Origin: Fragilaria radians | Taxonomy: Eukaryota; Bacillariophyta; Fragilariophyceae; Fragilariales; Fragilariaceae | Assembly (NCBI GenBank): GCA_900642245.1 | Contig: CAAAJI010000657.1 | Location: 1-23,713 of the forward strand | Direction: 5' to 3' | DNA length: 23,713 bases | In this document: positions 1 to 9,290 of the stretch, one piece after another | Layout: each line of letters begins with the position of its first letter | Numbering within the stretch: position 1 is the stretch's first letter | Program-made: the position numbers and the translations under genes | The notes under the pieces: model-generated | The model's input: the letters and a program-made list of their open reading frames with translations, nothing else | Told to the model about the DNA's origin: nothing | The model's database searches: none

Positions 1-2040
1 CAGCCAAGATTCGGCAACAGTGACATATGACTTGGGTATTTCTTATACTTTATGGATATTAAATATGGGTCTTGAACAAGCATCAATGCTAGCCCAACCA
101 GCCCATGATTTGAGTATGGTAGCTAGGTAGCTGTGTTACTAGCTACTATGGAATATTGTCATTGAATCGAAAGTATCAATAGCTAGAAGTCCAAAACTTT
201 AGCGTCTCATTATCTTCTTATATTGTCTGCACATTTGAGCTTTGAACATGTTTCTATCATTGTCTGACCTATGCTTTGCAAGGTTAGAGTAGCCATTCCG
301 ATACGAATCGCTTTTCAGTTTTTGTGAATTCCGTAAACTAGGTCACATTTCGTTCATATCAACAATTATTTACTTGCAACGGTTTTGTATATCAGTTTCG
401 AACATAAGTATTACGAACTTTCAATGTTACACTGTCCCTGAAATTAGGTTTCTCTGACTAGCTCAAAATTCGATTATTCAACTAAGCTAAATCAACATTT
501 TACGAGACATTATAAATAACTGCAATCGTCGATTGAATACATAGCGGAATAGGCTAGTCTCGACCAAGAAGCAAGTTGTTGTACATAATGTCATGATGAA
601 TCATAGTTCAATAATTTATACAGTAATATTACATTTTGCAGTCGGATGAGTATCTTCATAGTGATAGTCCGGTGATCATTTATTTTCATCAAATAGTTGA
701 TAATCACTTCACTTCCCTATTTCTGGGTAGAGTTGATATCAGCACCTGTCTCATGGTTTCATACTGCACGTTTGACTTTTAAATATGATACATCATCATA
801 AGAAGATGCTTCCTTTAGAATGATACATCTTGTCGCACAATCAGTGTTTTCATTTTAGTTCCCATGTGATGAGTCGACAATCTGGGTACATTAGTCTTGA
901 GAATGACTTGTTGTCCAGTTATCTACAACAGAACTCGTTTGCGGAATGTCACAGCTACAAGAAAGATTTGGCTCGTACTTTTGGGCAGCAAATTTCCTTC
1001 GCTTGCATCTTCCGCATTGACAAGATTCATGTTCCGTGCATACGGTCAATGAAATTTGACGCTTTACTCTAGGTGGAGGTGACATTCTACTTGAAATATA
1101 ATCCATCATCAAATCATCGAGGGATGTACTTCGATGGAGTTCCATGAATTCACCACTCATGTCCGAAGTATTGTGAAATGAGGCAGTAGTCATGCTGAGC
1201 AGCAATCTTGTGATTATTTGGTTCTCTGAAATGTGGAACGTGAAGAAATAAAATCGTGGTTTCTCAATTTTTGAAACCGTTTTATAAGAGTGCCCCGGAA
1301 TTTCAAGATATTTATCGCTGTTTCATAGTGAAAATGGAGCGTCCATGTTTCCAGTCCCGTTGTTTCTCAAAAAATCATATGCAGTACCGCTAATATGTTA
1401 CCAACTGTGACTGAAATCTTCATTGAAATAATCTCTACTGACAAACACTGAAAAAACAATTTCACACTTTTGAAGTTTTAGACAATTATTAACTTTCATG
1501 AGATCTTTGAAACTTCAATTTTCCTTCAACCTAAAATAGATCCACCGTTGGATAGCATTTTTGTTTCCTTTTTGAAAATTACTCTTTGCCCCAATGACAA
1601 AATGTCTTCTTTCTTTCTTTAAGTCAGCCAACAATTCTGGTAAATTATACAAGTCAATATTGAAGTGGCATATACCTTCCAACCACAACTTCCACAGAGT
1701 ACATAAAGGGTATGAATATTTGCACCAAAAATAAATGCATCAAAACATCTTAGAGCAAATTTCGGATGGAGCTAAATAAAGCTTTGAGGACAATGTTCAT
1801 TCTTCACTAAACATCTATAATTGTAAGCAAATTTCTGAGAATGAACTAGGCATAATGACGCAAAAGTCATTATCTGAGCAATTGAGAGATTTTGATTATT
1901 GATGAAAGGGAGCAAGATCATTAATCAAGGTGGGAAATAAAGTGCTAAACTGCGCTCAATGCACATACTTTCCAAATAAGCAAAACTTCTATTCAATTGC
2001 TAATTTACTCACCAATGCTTTTTAAACCAAATGGTCAGAT
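1..2040. repeat. Repeat unit A, first of three diverged copies
   Basis: This stretch aligns by eye with two later segments (about 5190-6985 and 7010-8810) in the same order and orientation. Shared landmarks are a block near 100-170 (AGCT-rich, 'GCTATGGAAT'), the conserved minus-strand ORF at 891-1193, a block at about 1302-1375 ('TTATCGCTGTTTCAT', 'CCATGTTTCCA'), a block at 1628-1690 ('CCAACAATTCTGGTAAAT'), 'GCAAATTTCGGATGGAGCT' near 1756, and an AT-rich end with 'AGATCATTAATCAA' near 1915. The left border may lie outside the window. The right border is fuzzy: similarity to copy C continues to about 2030, while copy B stops earlier. I see no transposase, TIR or target duplication for the unit itself. 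It is either a segmental duplication of a gene plus flanks or an unrecognised repeat family. Confidence 0.75.
891..1193 (-). CDS. Small conserved ORF, copy A (hypothetical, about 100 aa)
   Basis: Function not recognised. The ATG-initiated frame gives 100 residues. From the N terminus one sees an S/T-rich start, then 'HRSTSLDDLMMDYI' (an R-S-x-S pattern followed by acidic residues), a basic 'PPPRVKRQIS' stretch, a Cys cluster C-x5-C-x-C-x2-C followed by 'KRRKF' (a possible small metal site or a nuclear-localisation-like basic patch), then a second CSC and a polar tail. The frame is open in all three repeat units. Against copy C only three bases differ in 303: one silent (894) and two replacing residues (1127, Thr/Ala; 1181, Ser/Thr). 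Flanking DNA is much more diverged. It could be a real short gene, one exon of a spliced gene, or a relic homogenised by gene conversion. No introns or partners are evident. Confidence 0.4.
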   Translation of the reverse strand: MTTASFHNTSDMSGEFMELHRSTSLDDLMMDYISSRMSPPPRVKRQISLTVCTEHESCQCGRCKRRKFAAQKYEPNLSCSCDIPQTSSVVDNWTTSHSQD

Positions 2041-2537
2041 GTACGACATCGGCTACAATTCTTTTACTATAGTCATTTTATTGATTAACTTTCATTCATC
2101 ATTGTTATTCCAAATAACAATTGTCGGTCAGCACTTCACTCCCTAATCCGAACATTTTGCTCTATGTGAGAATTGAGATAGAAAAATTACGTCCTATTTT
2201 AAGGAAATTGTGAAAAACTACTCTTGTTCTCTAAATGTGAAAGATTGAAGTCTTGACTGACAAATGTTTCATTATGATGATATTTATTAGATCAGTCTTT
2301 TATTCTTTGTCTTTTGGCTATGCCAGCTTGTCAAATATCTTTTGACTCCTCTTTATTTAGAGATAAACATTTTATTTATAAATAGGTTCGTGAAACACAT
2401 GTGATTTATTATCACTTAAATTTTAGAGTTCTTTGATTAGTATCATCTAAAATTTGCGAACGGGAGAAAAAACAAATATTATTATTGTCATTTGTTGTTT
2501 TTAGATGTGCTATTTTTTCTGATATCCTTATCATCTA
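2041..2537. other. Spacer without recognised gene
   Basis: About 500 bp of AT-rich DNA between repeat unit A and the left end of the DNA transposon. No frame resembles a known family and no clear similarity to units B or C was seen. It ends with the TA at 2536-2537 that flanks the transposon. Confidence 0.6.
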
Positions 2538-2562
2538 CAGTAATTTGCGCTGATTAAGGGAT
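2538..2562 (+). repeat. Left terminal inverted repeat
   Basis: Begins CAGTAATTTGCGCTGATTAA and pairs with the reverse complement of 5037-5061 at 19 of 25 positions. It is preceded by TA at 2536-2537. The terminus also contains a version of the subterminal motif TTTGYGSTGATTAAG (2544 onward). Confidence 0.8.
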
Positions 2563-2722
2563 TTTGACGGAATCTTCTTGGAATCTCATGTATATCGTGA
2601 ACAACGCAATTTTGCGGTGATTAAGAGATGCATCTGCCCTCATCCCTGGCATGCACATGTTCTATGCCAAAAATACACACACACAACCACGCTCGCTACT
2701 ACAGCAGCAAACACTTGGAAGC

Positions 2723-3574
2723 ATGAGCTCCATTTATCACTCAACTGGCACCACCATTGAAATTGTTGGCATAGAAGCCAAGAGTAATGGTTGATCATGT
2801 CATCAACATGATGTTTGTGGGGAGGTAATTGAGGAAGATGTTGTTCTAAGGCTCCGGATGTTGCAAATTATCAATGCTCAAGAAAAAGAAGAGACTGCAA
2901 TTGCTGCATACCATGTATCGGATGGTATTGACCTTTGTCGTGTTGGATTTTTGCAGCGCCACTTTGCTGCCCATGCCAAAACATTTGATGGCGTGTTGGC
3001 ACAAGTAACAGAGATATATTCTGCTGGGAGTGAAAGTCCAATCAAGGGAAAGAAGTACCGCCACAATATGGGTTGTTGCCTTGCAGCAATCATCTCAGAT
3101 TTCCCTTCAGCAGAGAACTCCATCAGTAAAACCACCACCACCTTCTTGTCCAAGATTGCAAAACGAGAGGAGGAAAGTGAAGAAGAAATGGCGCTCCTTA
3201 CCCGTTTGGGTGGCAACAATGAAAGCTGTGCATCATATGATGATCCAGGTGCATCTAGTGTAGCATCAACAACATTGAAGGATGATAGAAATATGTCCAC
3301 TGCAGTCACTGAAATTGACAACAGCAATGTGACACCATCCAGGCATAGTAACAGACATCACATCATGGAGGCAACGACGTCAGCTCAGAAAGAAGTGATG
3401 CCAGCAAAGAAGGCAGCTACGTCTAAGAAGAGGAAATATACTTTTGGCGGTCAAGCAGACAAGAAAAAGGTGTCACTAGAGAAATTATAAATTGATCGTA
3501 CACCAAAGGACTGGCAGTATGATTTCAATTATGAACAAGTTGCCAACAACAACAATAATACCAAAAAATTTTGA
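2723..3574 (+). pseudogene. Transposon second ORF, unknown function, two premature stops
   Basis: A single frame runs from ATG 2723 to TGA 3572-3574 and is interrupted by in-frame TGA at 2792-2794 and TAA at 3488-3490; the long intact part is 2858-3490 (210 codons). Since both flanking pieces stay in frame, point nonsense mutations are the simplest explanation. The central part carries 'DGIDLCRVGFLQRHFAAHA' followed by 'FDGVLAQVTEIYS' and 'KKYRHNMGCCLAAIISD', a pattern I recall from diatom DNA-transposon partner ORFs. The C-terminal half is Ser/Thr/Lys-rich and low complexity ('KKAATSKKRKY'), ending after an Asn run. It is convergent with the transposase gene 110 bp downstream. A DNA-binding accessory role is only a guess; no catalytic motif is evident. 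Confidence 0.65.
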
Positions 3575-3683
3575 GATACGTAGTAATAATACAGTAGCTA
3601 CCAGTAGCAATTAAAAACTTAGGCATAAAGTAGTAAACCTATCACATTCCTTAAATCTCATAGTATATTCTACTTTCTCTTGT

Positions 3684-4840
3684 TCAGAGGTTGTCTATGC
3701 TGCCGTCCTCATCTTCACTACTTTCCTCCTTGTTGCGTTCTGCTTCATTGTTAAGAACAGCAACTGGCAGAAACCATGCATTCCGTATCATTTGTGCTGG
3801 TAGGTTGTTCATAGCAGTCCGCACCCATGCAACAATGTGCTCTCTTTTAGGTGGAGACGTTTTACCATTTACTAGACCTTCCGTAATCATCCAATTCTCC
3901 CACTGTTGTCTAACATGGTCCTTCAATGGCTTGTTGATGCCAATGTCAACAGGTTGGCACAAGGAAGTACACCTCCCCGGAATGTGCTCAACCTCAACCC
4001 TATATCTTGAATTTTTCCAACTCTTCAAATGCCGGAAGTTTGCGTTGCACAATACGTCCATTTTGAGCACCCTTGAAAATGAGCATTGGCTTGAGAATCT
4101 TGCCAGAAGAAGAGACAGTCATGTCAAATGTGGCATGCTTAGTGTCATTTGTTGACTTCCGAATATGGACGGTGCGCCTTCCTACAACTTCAATGGTTTT
4201 CCTAGCATTGTAAGTGAACGGAATTGGTGCCTGATCCATGTTGAGAATAAAATCTTTATGGCTGATGCCTTGTTGTACTAAAACCTTTGGACGTGCAACA
4301 TTCTGAATGTAATCCAATGCCTCTGCAGCAACCTCGGCAGGGGCACATTGCAATTTATGTGTCCCAAGACAAAACACAAGCCCCTGACTATGGATAAACC
4401 TTGGGCTGAGTGATATCTTGCATGCTTTGATTTGACCCTAAATTCATCAGAAAGCTGAGAGGCTTTTGTCACCACCATGGAAACTGTCACCGCCATTCCT
4501 TTTTTGCGATGCTCAAAGATAAATTGCAATAATTCTTGCTTGTTTTGTGTTAAGCACAAATCCCTTCAACCGTGAATGTTTTTGCCTTGATATTGTTCTT
4601 CTTTGATTCAAGCATTGCATCAATTGATTTCTTCCATGCCCAATGCATGCCAGAAGTAATGTTGAGGTCCTCACATGCTTCAGAACGTGTCATTCTATGC
4701 TGCTTCATAAGACGTGCCACAGACCGAATGATTGATGCTTTTTCCTGGATAGTGTACCTCTTTTGTCTGCGCCTCTGCGCATCAGCATTGTTTGTGGGCT
4801 CACCACCACCACAACCATCATCTCTATTGTCTGAAGTCAT
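3684..4840 (-). pseudogene. DDE transposase, pogo/Tc1-mariner type, frameshifted and internally deleted
   Basis: From ATG 4838-4840 the frame gives an N-terminal helix-turn-helix-like region ('RYTIQEKASIIRSVARLM', then 'SEACEDLNIT'). It shifts near 4550-4570 into 'ELLQFIFEHRKKGMAVT' and again near 4405 into 'RFIHSQGLVFCLGTHK'. The first catalytic Asp is in 'FILNMDQAPIPFTY' (about 4245-4205). The last conserved block, 'VEVEHIPGRCTSLCQPVD' followed by 'IGINKPLK', is present after a further frame change near 4005. The stretch that should hold the second catalytic Asp, normally between these blocks, is absent: 'FEELEK' runs almost directly into 'VEVEHIPG', a loss I estimate at about 60-70 residues. 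The acidic tail 'ESSEDEDGSIDNL' ends the protein. It cannot be active. The family call (DDE_1-like superfamily endonuclease) is secure; the exact clade is not. Confidence 0.85.
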
Positions 4841-5036
4841 GATGGCTTGCTCAATAGTATGTGTTGAACAAAGAAGCAATAGATGTATGATCAAGAAAAG
4901 TGAGTGCGCCCGTTCCTTTGTTTTACAAGGTACTAAGGTAGGCGTCAACTAGTCTTACTGTGGGGAATCTTGTACATCCAAAAAATAATTTTTGTGGTGA
5001 TTAAGAGATTTCAGAAGTGATTCATGTACATTCCCC

Positions 5037-5061
5037 ATCCATTAAACGACACAAATTACGG
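5037..5061 (-). repeat. Right terminal inverted repeat
   Basis: Read on the minus strand from 5061 it begins CCGTAATTTGTGTCGTTTAA, matching the left terminus at 19 of 25 positions. It is followed on plus by TA at 5062-5063, the second copy of the target dinucleotide. Confidence 0.8.
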
Positions 5062-5190
5062 TAGATTAGCATGTACTAACAACATTGGACGTCTCCAAAT
5101 GTTGGTACAAAATAACATCTCTTGAATTAATCTCTTTTATAGATTAATTCGGTGTGTTTAACTTAAATCATAAAGTATTATCTTCTAGGA
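5062..5190. other. Spacer with two adjacent hairpins
   Basis: No coding potential. An imperfect inverted repeat spans 5080-5103 (CAACATTGG / CCAAATGTTG around a GACGTC centre, with GTAC outside both arms). A perfect 10-bp stem lies at 5124-5133 / 5141-5150 (GAATTAATCT / AGATTAATTC) with a 7-nt loop. Confidence 0.6.
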
Positions 5191-6985
5191 TTGTAGTTTA
5201 TAGTACACATTTCTTGGATTATATGGATTTTAAGTATGTGTCTTTAACAAGTGTCAGAGCTACCTCAACCTTGGGCACCAGCCCATAATTATTAGCTAGA
5301 TTAGCTTCCAGATGTGTCACCAGCTGCTATGGAATGTTCTCATTTGATTCAAAATTGTCAATTGGCAGAAGATCAAACGTGGCGTCTCTTGTGTCTTCGT
5401 GTATTTGCCTGTGAATATTGTAGCATTGAATTTTGCTTGGCTTTTGAATGATTCTGATTTTGATAGTCTAGGAGAGGAATTCTTGTTTGACGATTTATAT
5501 TTTCTGACATCATGGAATACATATACGCCAATTAAGATAATTTGTGTCAATAACTTTCAACTCTGCAATGACAGCGTCACATTGACAGTCTTCTCTGAAT
5601 AGATACACGTTGATCAAGACTTGATATACTCCATCAACTAAGCTAATCATCATGAAACAATAGAAAATACTGCCATTGTCAAGTGAAGGCTCCGCGGTGG
5701 AAAAGGCTGGTCTCAATCAACGGAGCAATAAGTAATCGTCACAATGACAAGATGAATCAGAATTCATTAATCTATATAGTTATATTTACAGTTTGTTCTT
5801 GAATGATTACCTTCATAGCGATAATTAGTGTGCTGCTTCATATCCATCCAATAGTTGATAATCAATTCATTTCCTTATTTCTGTCTAGACGGAGGTGTTA
5901 TCGGCAATAGCCTTATGGTTTCGTGTTCTAAGTTCGAAACTTGGCAAAATGATTCATCACGACAAGATCTTTCCTATGGAAAGATATATCTTGTTTCAAA
6001 ATCAATTTTGTCATGTTAGTCCCTATGTGACGAGTCGACAATCTGAATAGATTGGTCTTGAGAATGACTTAGTGTCCAATTATCTACAACAGAACTCGTT
6101 CGAGGAATGCTGTAGGCAAAACTGAGTTTCGGCTCGTTCTTTTGGGCAGCAAATTTCTTTCGCTTGCATCTTCCGCATTGACAAGATTCACGTTCCGTGC
6201 ATATGGTCAATGAAATTTGACGCTTTACTCTAGGTGGAGGTGACATTCCACTTGGAATATAATCCATCATCAAATCATCGAGGGATGCACTTCGATGGAG
6301 TTCCATGAATTCACCACTCATGTCCGAAGTATTGTGAAATGTGGCAGTAGTCATGCTGAGCAGCAATCTTGTGATTAGTGGAATGAAATTGTGGACTAAC
6401 AATTTTGAAACCGTTTTGTGAGTATTATTGAGTGAACCGGAATGTCAAGATTGTTATCGCTGTTTCATGTGATAAATGGAGTATCCATGTTTCCAGTCCC
6501 GTGGTTTCTCAAAAATTTCAAATGGTGTGCCTCTGAAATGTTTTACGCAAATCTTCGTACACAAAAAAGCACTTTCACAATTTATAATTTCGATAATCAA
6601 TACTTCAACCTAGAAAGACCCGGAGTGTGCATACAATTTTTTTTAAGTGCAGCTAAATATTTACTAAAAAGTACTCTTCAACAGAATTACAAAATGCCTT
6701 CTTTCTTGAAGCCAGCAGCCAACAATTCTGGTAAATTTTACAAGTCAATATTGAAATGGCATATACCTTCCAACTACACGTTCCATAGAATAAATAATGG
6801 ATTCATCTTAGAGCAAATTTCGGATGGAGCTTAATAAAGCTTTGACATACTTCACGAAACAACTATAAATGTAAACAAATTTCTGCGAATGAAATATGCG
6901 TAATGATGAAGAAGTCACTTTTTCAGGAATTGAGAGACTTTGATTATTGATGACAAGGGAAAAGATCATTAATCAAAGTTTCTCT
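5190..6985. repeat. Repeat unit B, second copy
   Basis: Aligns with units A and C along most of its length: the 'AGATTAGCTTCCAG' block near 5300, the minus-strand ORF region (6016-6354), the 'TTATCGCTGTTTCAT' block near 6453, 'CCAACAATTCTGGTAAAT' near 6719, 'GCAAATTTCGGATGGAGCT' near 6814, and 'AGATCATTAATCAA' near 6963. Unit C follows almost at once, so B and C are a direct tandem pair. A 130-codon plus-strand frame at 6442-6834 exists only in this copy and is not kept in A or C, so I do not call it a gene. Confidence 0.75.
6016..6354 (-). CDS. Small conserved ORF, copy B, extended C terminus (hypothetical)
   Basis: Same unrecognised small protein as in units A and C: 'HRSASLDDLMMDYI', the basic 'PPPRVKRQIS' stretch, and the C-x5-C-x-C-x2-C cluster followed by a Lys/Arg patch are all kept. 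The first half (to the Cys cluster) differs little from the other copies, while the second half ('NEPKLSFAYSIPRTSS') is clearly diverged and lacks the CSC. The TAA that ends copies A and C is CAA here, so the frame reads on for 13 further codons to the TAA at 6016. The ATG is at 6352-6354. Conservation concentrated in the N-terminal half suggests constraint there, or a conversion tract that stopped short. Function unknown. Confidence 0.35.
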   Translation of the reverse strand: MTTATFHNTSDMSGEFMELHRSASLDDLMMDYIPSGMSPPPRVKRQISLTICTERESCQCGRCKRKKFAAQKNEPKLSFAYSIPRTSSVVDNWTLSHSQDQSIQIVDSSHRD

Positions 6986-6999
6986 TGACTTCTTAACCA

Positions 7000-8810
7000 G
7001 AGCACTTCGTAGCTTTTGTTGATGCTAAATATTACTCTTCAATAAGTGTCACAGCTACCTCAACCTGGGTACAATCCAATAATTATTCGCTAGATTAGCT
7101 TCCAGCTGTGTTACCGCTATTGAATGTTATCATTTGATTGCCAGTTAGTAGAAGATTAAAACCTAGTGTCTCTTACGCCTTCTTGTATTTACCTGAAAAT
7201 ATGTTAGCGTTGAATTTTGCGTAAAAGTTTGGAGCAGTCGCTTTTAGATTTATTCTTATTCTAGGAGGGAATTCTCGTTTTTGACAATTATTATTTACTG
7301 ACATGAAGGAATATTTATAAACCAATTAAGAACATTTGTTTTCCGTAACTTTCAACTCTTCAATAACAACGTCACATTGACATTTGTATTCTTTGAAAAG
7401 ATAAACCTAAATCAACTCTATCAACCGAGAAGTACATTATTACAAGTCACAACTACAAGATGAGTCATAATTCATTAATCTACACATTTATGTTTATATT
7501 TTGTTGTTGAATGACTACCTTCTCAGCAATAGTTCGTGCGCTGTTTCATTTTCATCCAATAGTTGATAATCAATCCATTTCCCTATATCTGACTAGATCA
7601 GGTTGTTATCAGCTATAGCCACTGGTTTCGTCCCTTATGTTCAAAGCTTTTCAAAATGATTCATCAGAAGAAGTTTCTTTCTACGAAAAGATACATCTTG
7701 TTTCAAAATCAATTTTTGACATGTTAGCCCCATGTGACGAGTCGACAATCTGTGTAAATTAATCTTGAGAATGACTTGTTGTCCAGTTATCTACAACAGA
7801 ACTCGTTTGCGGAATGTCACAGCTACAAGAAAGATTTGGCTCGTACTTTTGGGCAGCAAATTTCCTTCGCTTGCATCTTCCGCATTGACAAGATTCATGT
7901 TCCGTGCATACGGTCAATGAAATTTGACGCTTTACTCTAGGTGGAGGTGACATTCTACTTGAAATATAATCCATCATCAAATCATCGAGGGATGCACTTC
8001 GATGGAGTTCCATGAATTCACCACTCATGTCCGAAGTATTGTGAAATGTGGCAGTAGTCATGCTGAGCAGCAATCTTGTGATTATTTTGGGTGGAACGTG
8101 GAGAAATAAAATCGTGGTTTCTCAAGGTTTGAAACCGTTTTGTGAGTATTTTCGAGTGAACCGGAATTTCAAGATATTTATCGCTGTTTCATAGTGAAAT
8201 TGGAGTATCCATGTTTCCACTCCTGCCCTTCGAAAATTTCGTGATCACTAACCAACAGCAAACAAAATCAAGATTTCATCTCAAAAAGAACAAATTGCCA
8301 AAGACCTTTTCTTTAAGATATGAGATATCAAGTTATATATTCATGGTACCTTGCGAAGACAAAAAAAACGTAAGGCAGAACCTTTGTTCCCTATTTGAAC
8401 ATTACTCTATATACCAGTGTCCAAATGCCTTCTTTTTCAAGACAGCCAACGCTTCTGACAAATATACAAGTCAGTACGGAGGTGGGATACACCTTCCAAC
8501 CTTCCAACGAAACTTTTCATAGAGTAAATGATGGGATATGGCGCAAAAAATAAGTGCTTCAAAATATCCTAAAGAAAATTTCGGATTGTAGGACACTGTA
8601 CATGCCTGACTAAACAACTCAAAGTATATATGCAACATTTTGTGAATGAACTAGAAGTAAATATTCAAAGTCATCTCTCTTATCTGAGGAATTGAAAAGC
8701 ATTGCTTATCGTTGAGAGGCAGCAAGATCATTATTCAATGTGCCTTAATGTACACATTTTCCGAATAAATAGACTTCTACAGAATGTCTAATTCATTCAC
8801 AAACCAAGGC
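7000..8810. repeat. Repeat unit C, third copy
   Basis: Directly follows unit B. Shared landmarks in order: 'AGATTAGCTTCCAG' near 7090, the minus-strand ORF (7759-8061), 'TTATCGCTGTTTCAT' near 8178, 'CCAACGCTTCTGACAAATAT' near 8445, and an AT-rich end 'AGATCATTATTCAA' near 8726. After that it keeps matching unit A (about 8745-8805 with 1957-2030) where unit B no longer does, so A and C share a longer right end. The ORF core is almost identical to unit A, while the flanks are well diverged. Confidence 0.75.
7759..8061 (-). CDS. Small conserved ORF, copy C (hypothetical, about 100 aa)
   Basis: Unrecognised 100-residue protein, 98 residues identical to copy A. It has 'HRSASLDDLMMDYI', the basic 'PPPRVKRQIS' stretch, the C-x5-C-x-C-x2-C cluster followed by 'KRRKF', then a CSC and a polar tail ending SHSQD. 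The ATG is at 8059-8061 and the TAA at 7759-7761. A block of 232 bp (7763-7994) is base-for-base identical to 895-1126 of unit A. There is no signal peptide or membrane segment. Whether it is expressed cannot be told; an intact frame in three copies is the main argument for a gene. Confidence 0.4.
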   Translation of the reverse strand: MTTATFHNTSDMSGEFMELHRSASLDDLMMDYISSRMSPPPRVKRQISLTVCTEHESCQCGRCKRRKFAAQKYEPNLSCSCDIPQTSSVVDNWTTSHSQD

Positions 8811-9290
8811 ATCATTTATTTGTTCTACACGTATTTTATTGGGTAGAAGCTTATCTTCTACTGAAACATAGACTACAGAATTGAAGTTTGGAAGTCATCA
8901 TTACTGTGAACCTACATAGCATTGGGATATGATCGTAGCACGTATTTTCCACTATTTGCTTGCTATTCAGCCGTTAACATTATTTATCCTGTACTACAGA
9001 GCTTTGTCATCAATTTAAATATAAAAGTTTCTAATATTAATGGATCGTATGCTTCATGCAAAGCTCTTTGATTTGCTGCTTCCGCTTCAATCCTATATTC
9101 ATGTGTATAAATCCATTCAACACTAGCTTCACTTTTGTAGATTTCAATAGCTATTGGATTACATCACCAATATTCTTTGATACCAGAGTTAGTTTAGTGT
9201 CGTAACGTGAAAGGCAAGTAAATACGTTTCACGTGAGAGAAAAGAGATAAAGATTAGCAATACAATTCATTTATTATTTTAGTGATTACA
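8811..9290. other. Spacer without recognised gene
   Basis: AT-rich DNA with no coding match. It holds an 8-bp inverted repeat, ACGTGAAA (9205-9212) and TTTCACGT (9227-9234), just beyond the end of the RNase H remnant of copia remnant 1. This could be part of a decayed 3' LTR, but no second LTR copy was found on the other side of the element. Confidence 0.5.

Larger units (their letters stand above)
2538..5061 (-). mobile_element. Pogo/Tc1-mariner-type DNA transposon, 2524 bp, decayed
   Basis: Both ends are visible. The left end starts CAGTAATTTG and the right end, read on the minus strand, starts CCGTAATTTG. Over the first 25 positions, 19 match. Each terminus is bordered by TA (2536-2537 and 5062-5063), the target duplication expected of the Tc1/mariner/pogo superfamily. 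Inside are two convergent genes, an ORF of unknown function on plus (2723-3574) and a DDE transposase on minus (3684-4840), both broken. A 19-bp subterminal motif recurs in direct orientation at 2611-2629 and 4991-5009. Strand is given for the transposase. The element splits the former A-to-B spacer of the repeat array, so it arrived after, or independently of, the duplication. Confidence 0.85.

Noticed and set aside
830..1072. Plus-strand frame opposite the conserved small ORF of unit A
   Set aside because: It is antisense to the better conserved minus-strand frame and is not kept as an ATG-initiated frame in units B and C.
2846..3327. Minus-strand frames of 72 and 149 codons
   Set aside because: They are antisense to the second ORF of the transposon, which has a recognisable conserved block.
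3691..4155. Plus-strand frame of 154 codons
   Set aside because: It lies antisense to clear transposase blocks (QPVD and NMDQ regions) and has no similarity of its own.
6442..6834. A 130-codon plus-strand frame in repeat unit B
   Set aside because: The aligned parts of units A and C do not keep the frame, the composition is that of the AT-rich unit, and no domain is recognisable.
9178..9185. TGGTATCA on the minus strand, resembling the initiator-tRNA primer-binding site of copia elements
   Set aside because: It lies beyond the RNase H end of copia remnant 1, the wrong side for a primer-binding site, only eight bases match cleanly, and no LTR adjoins it.
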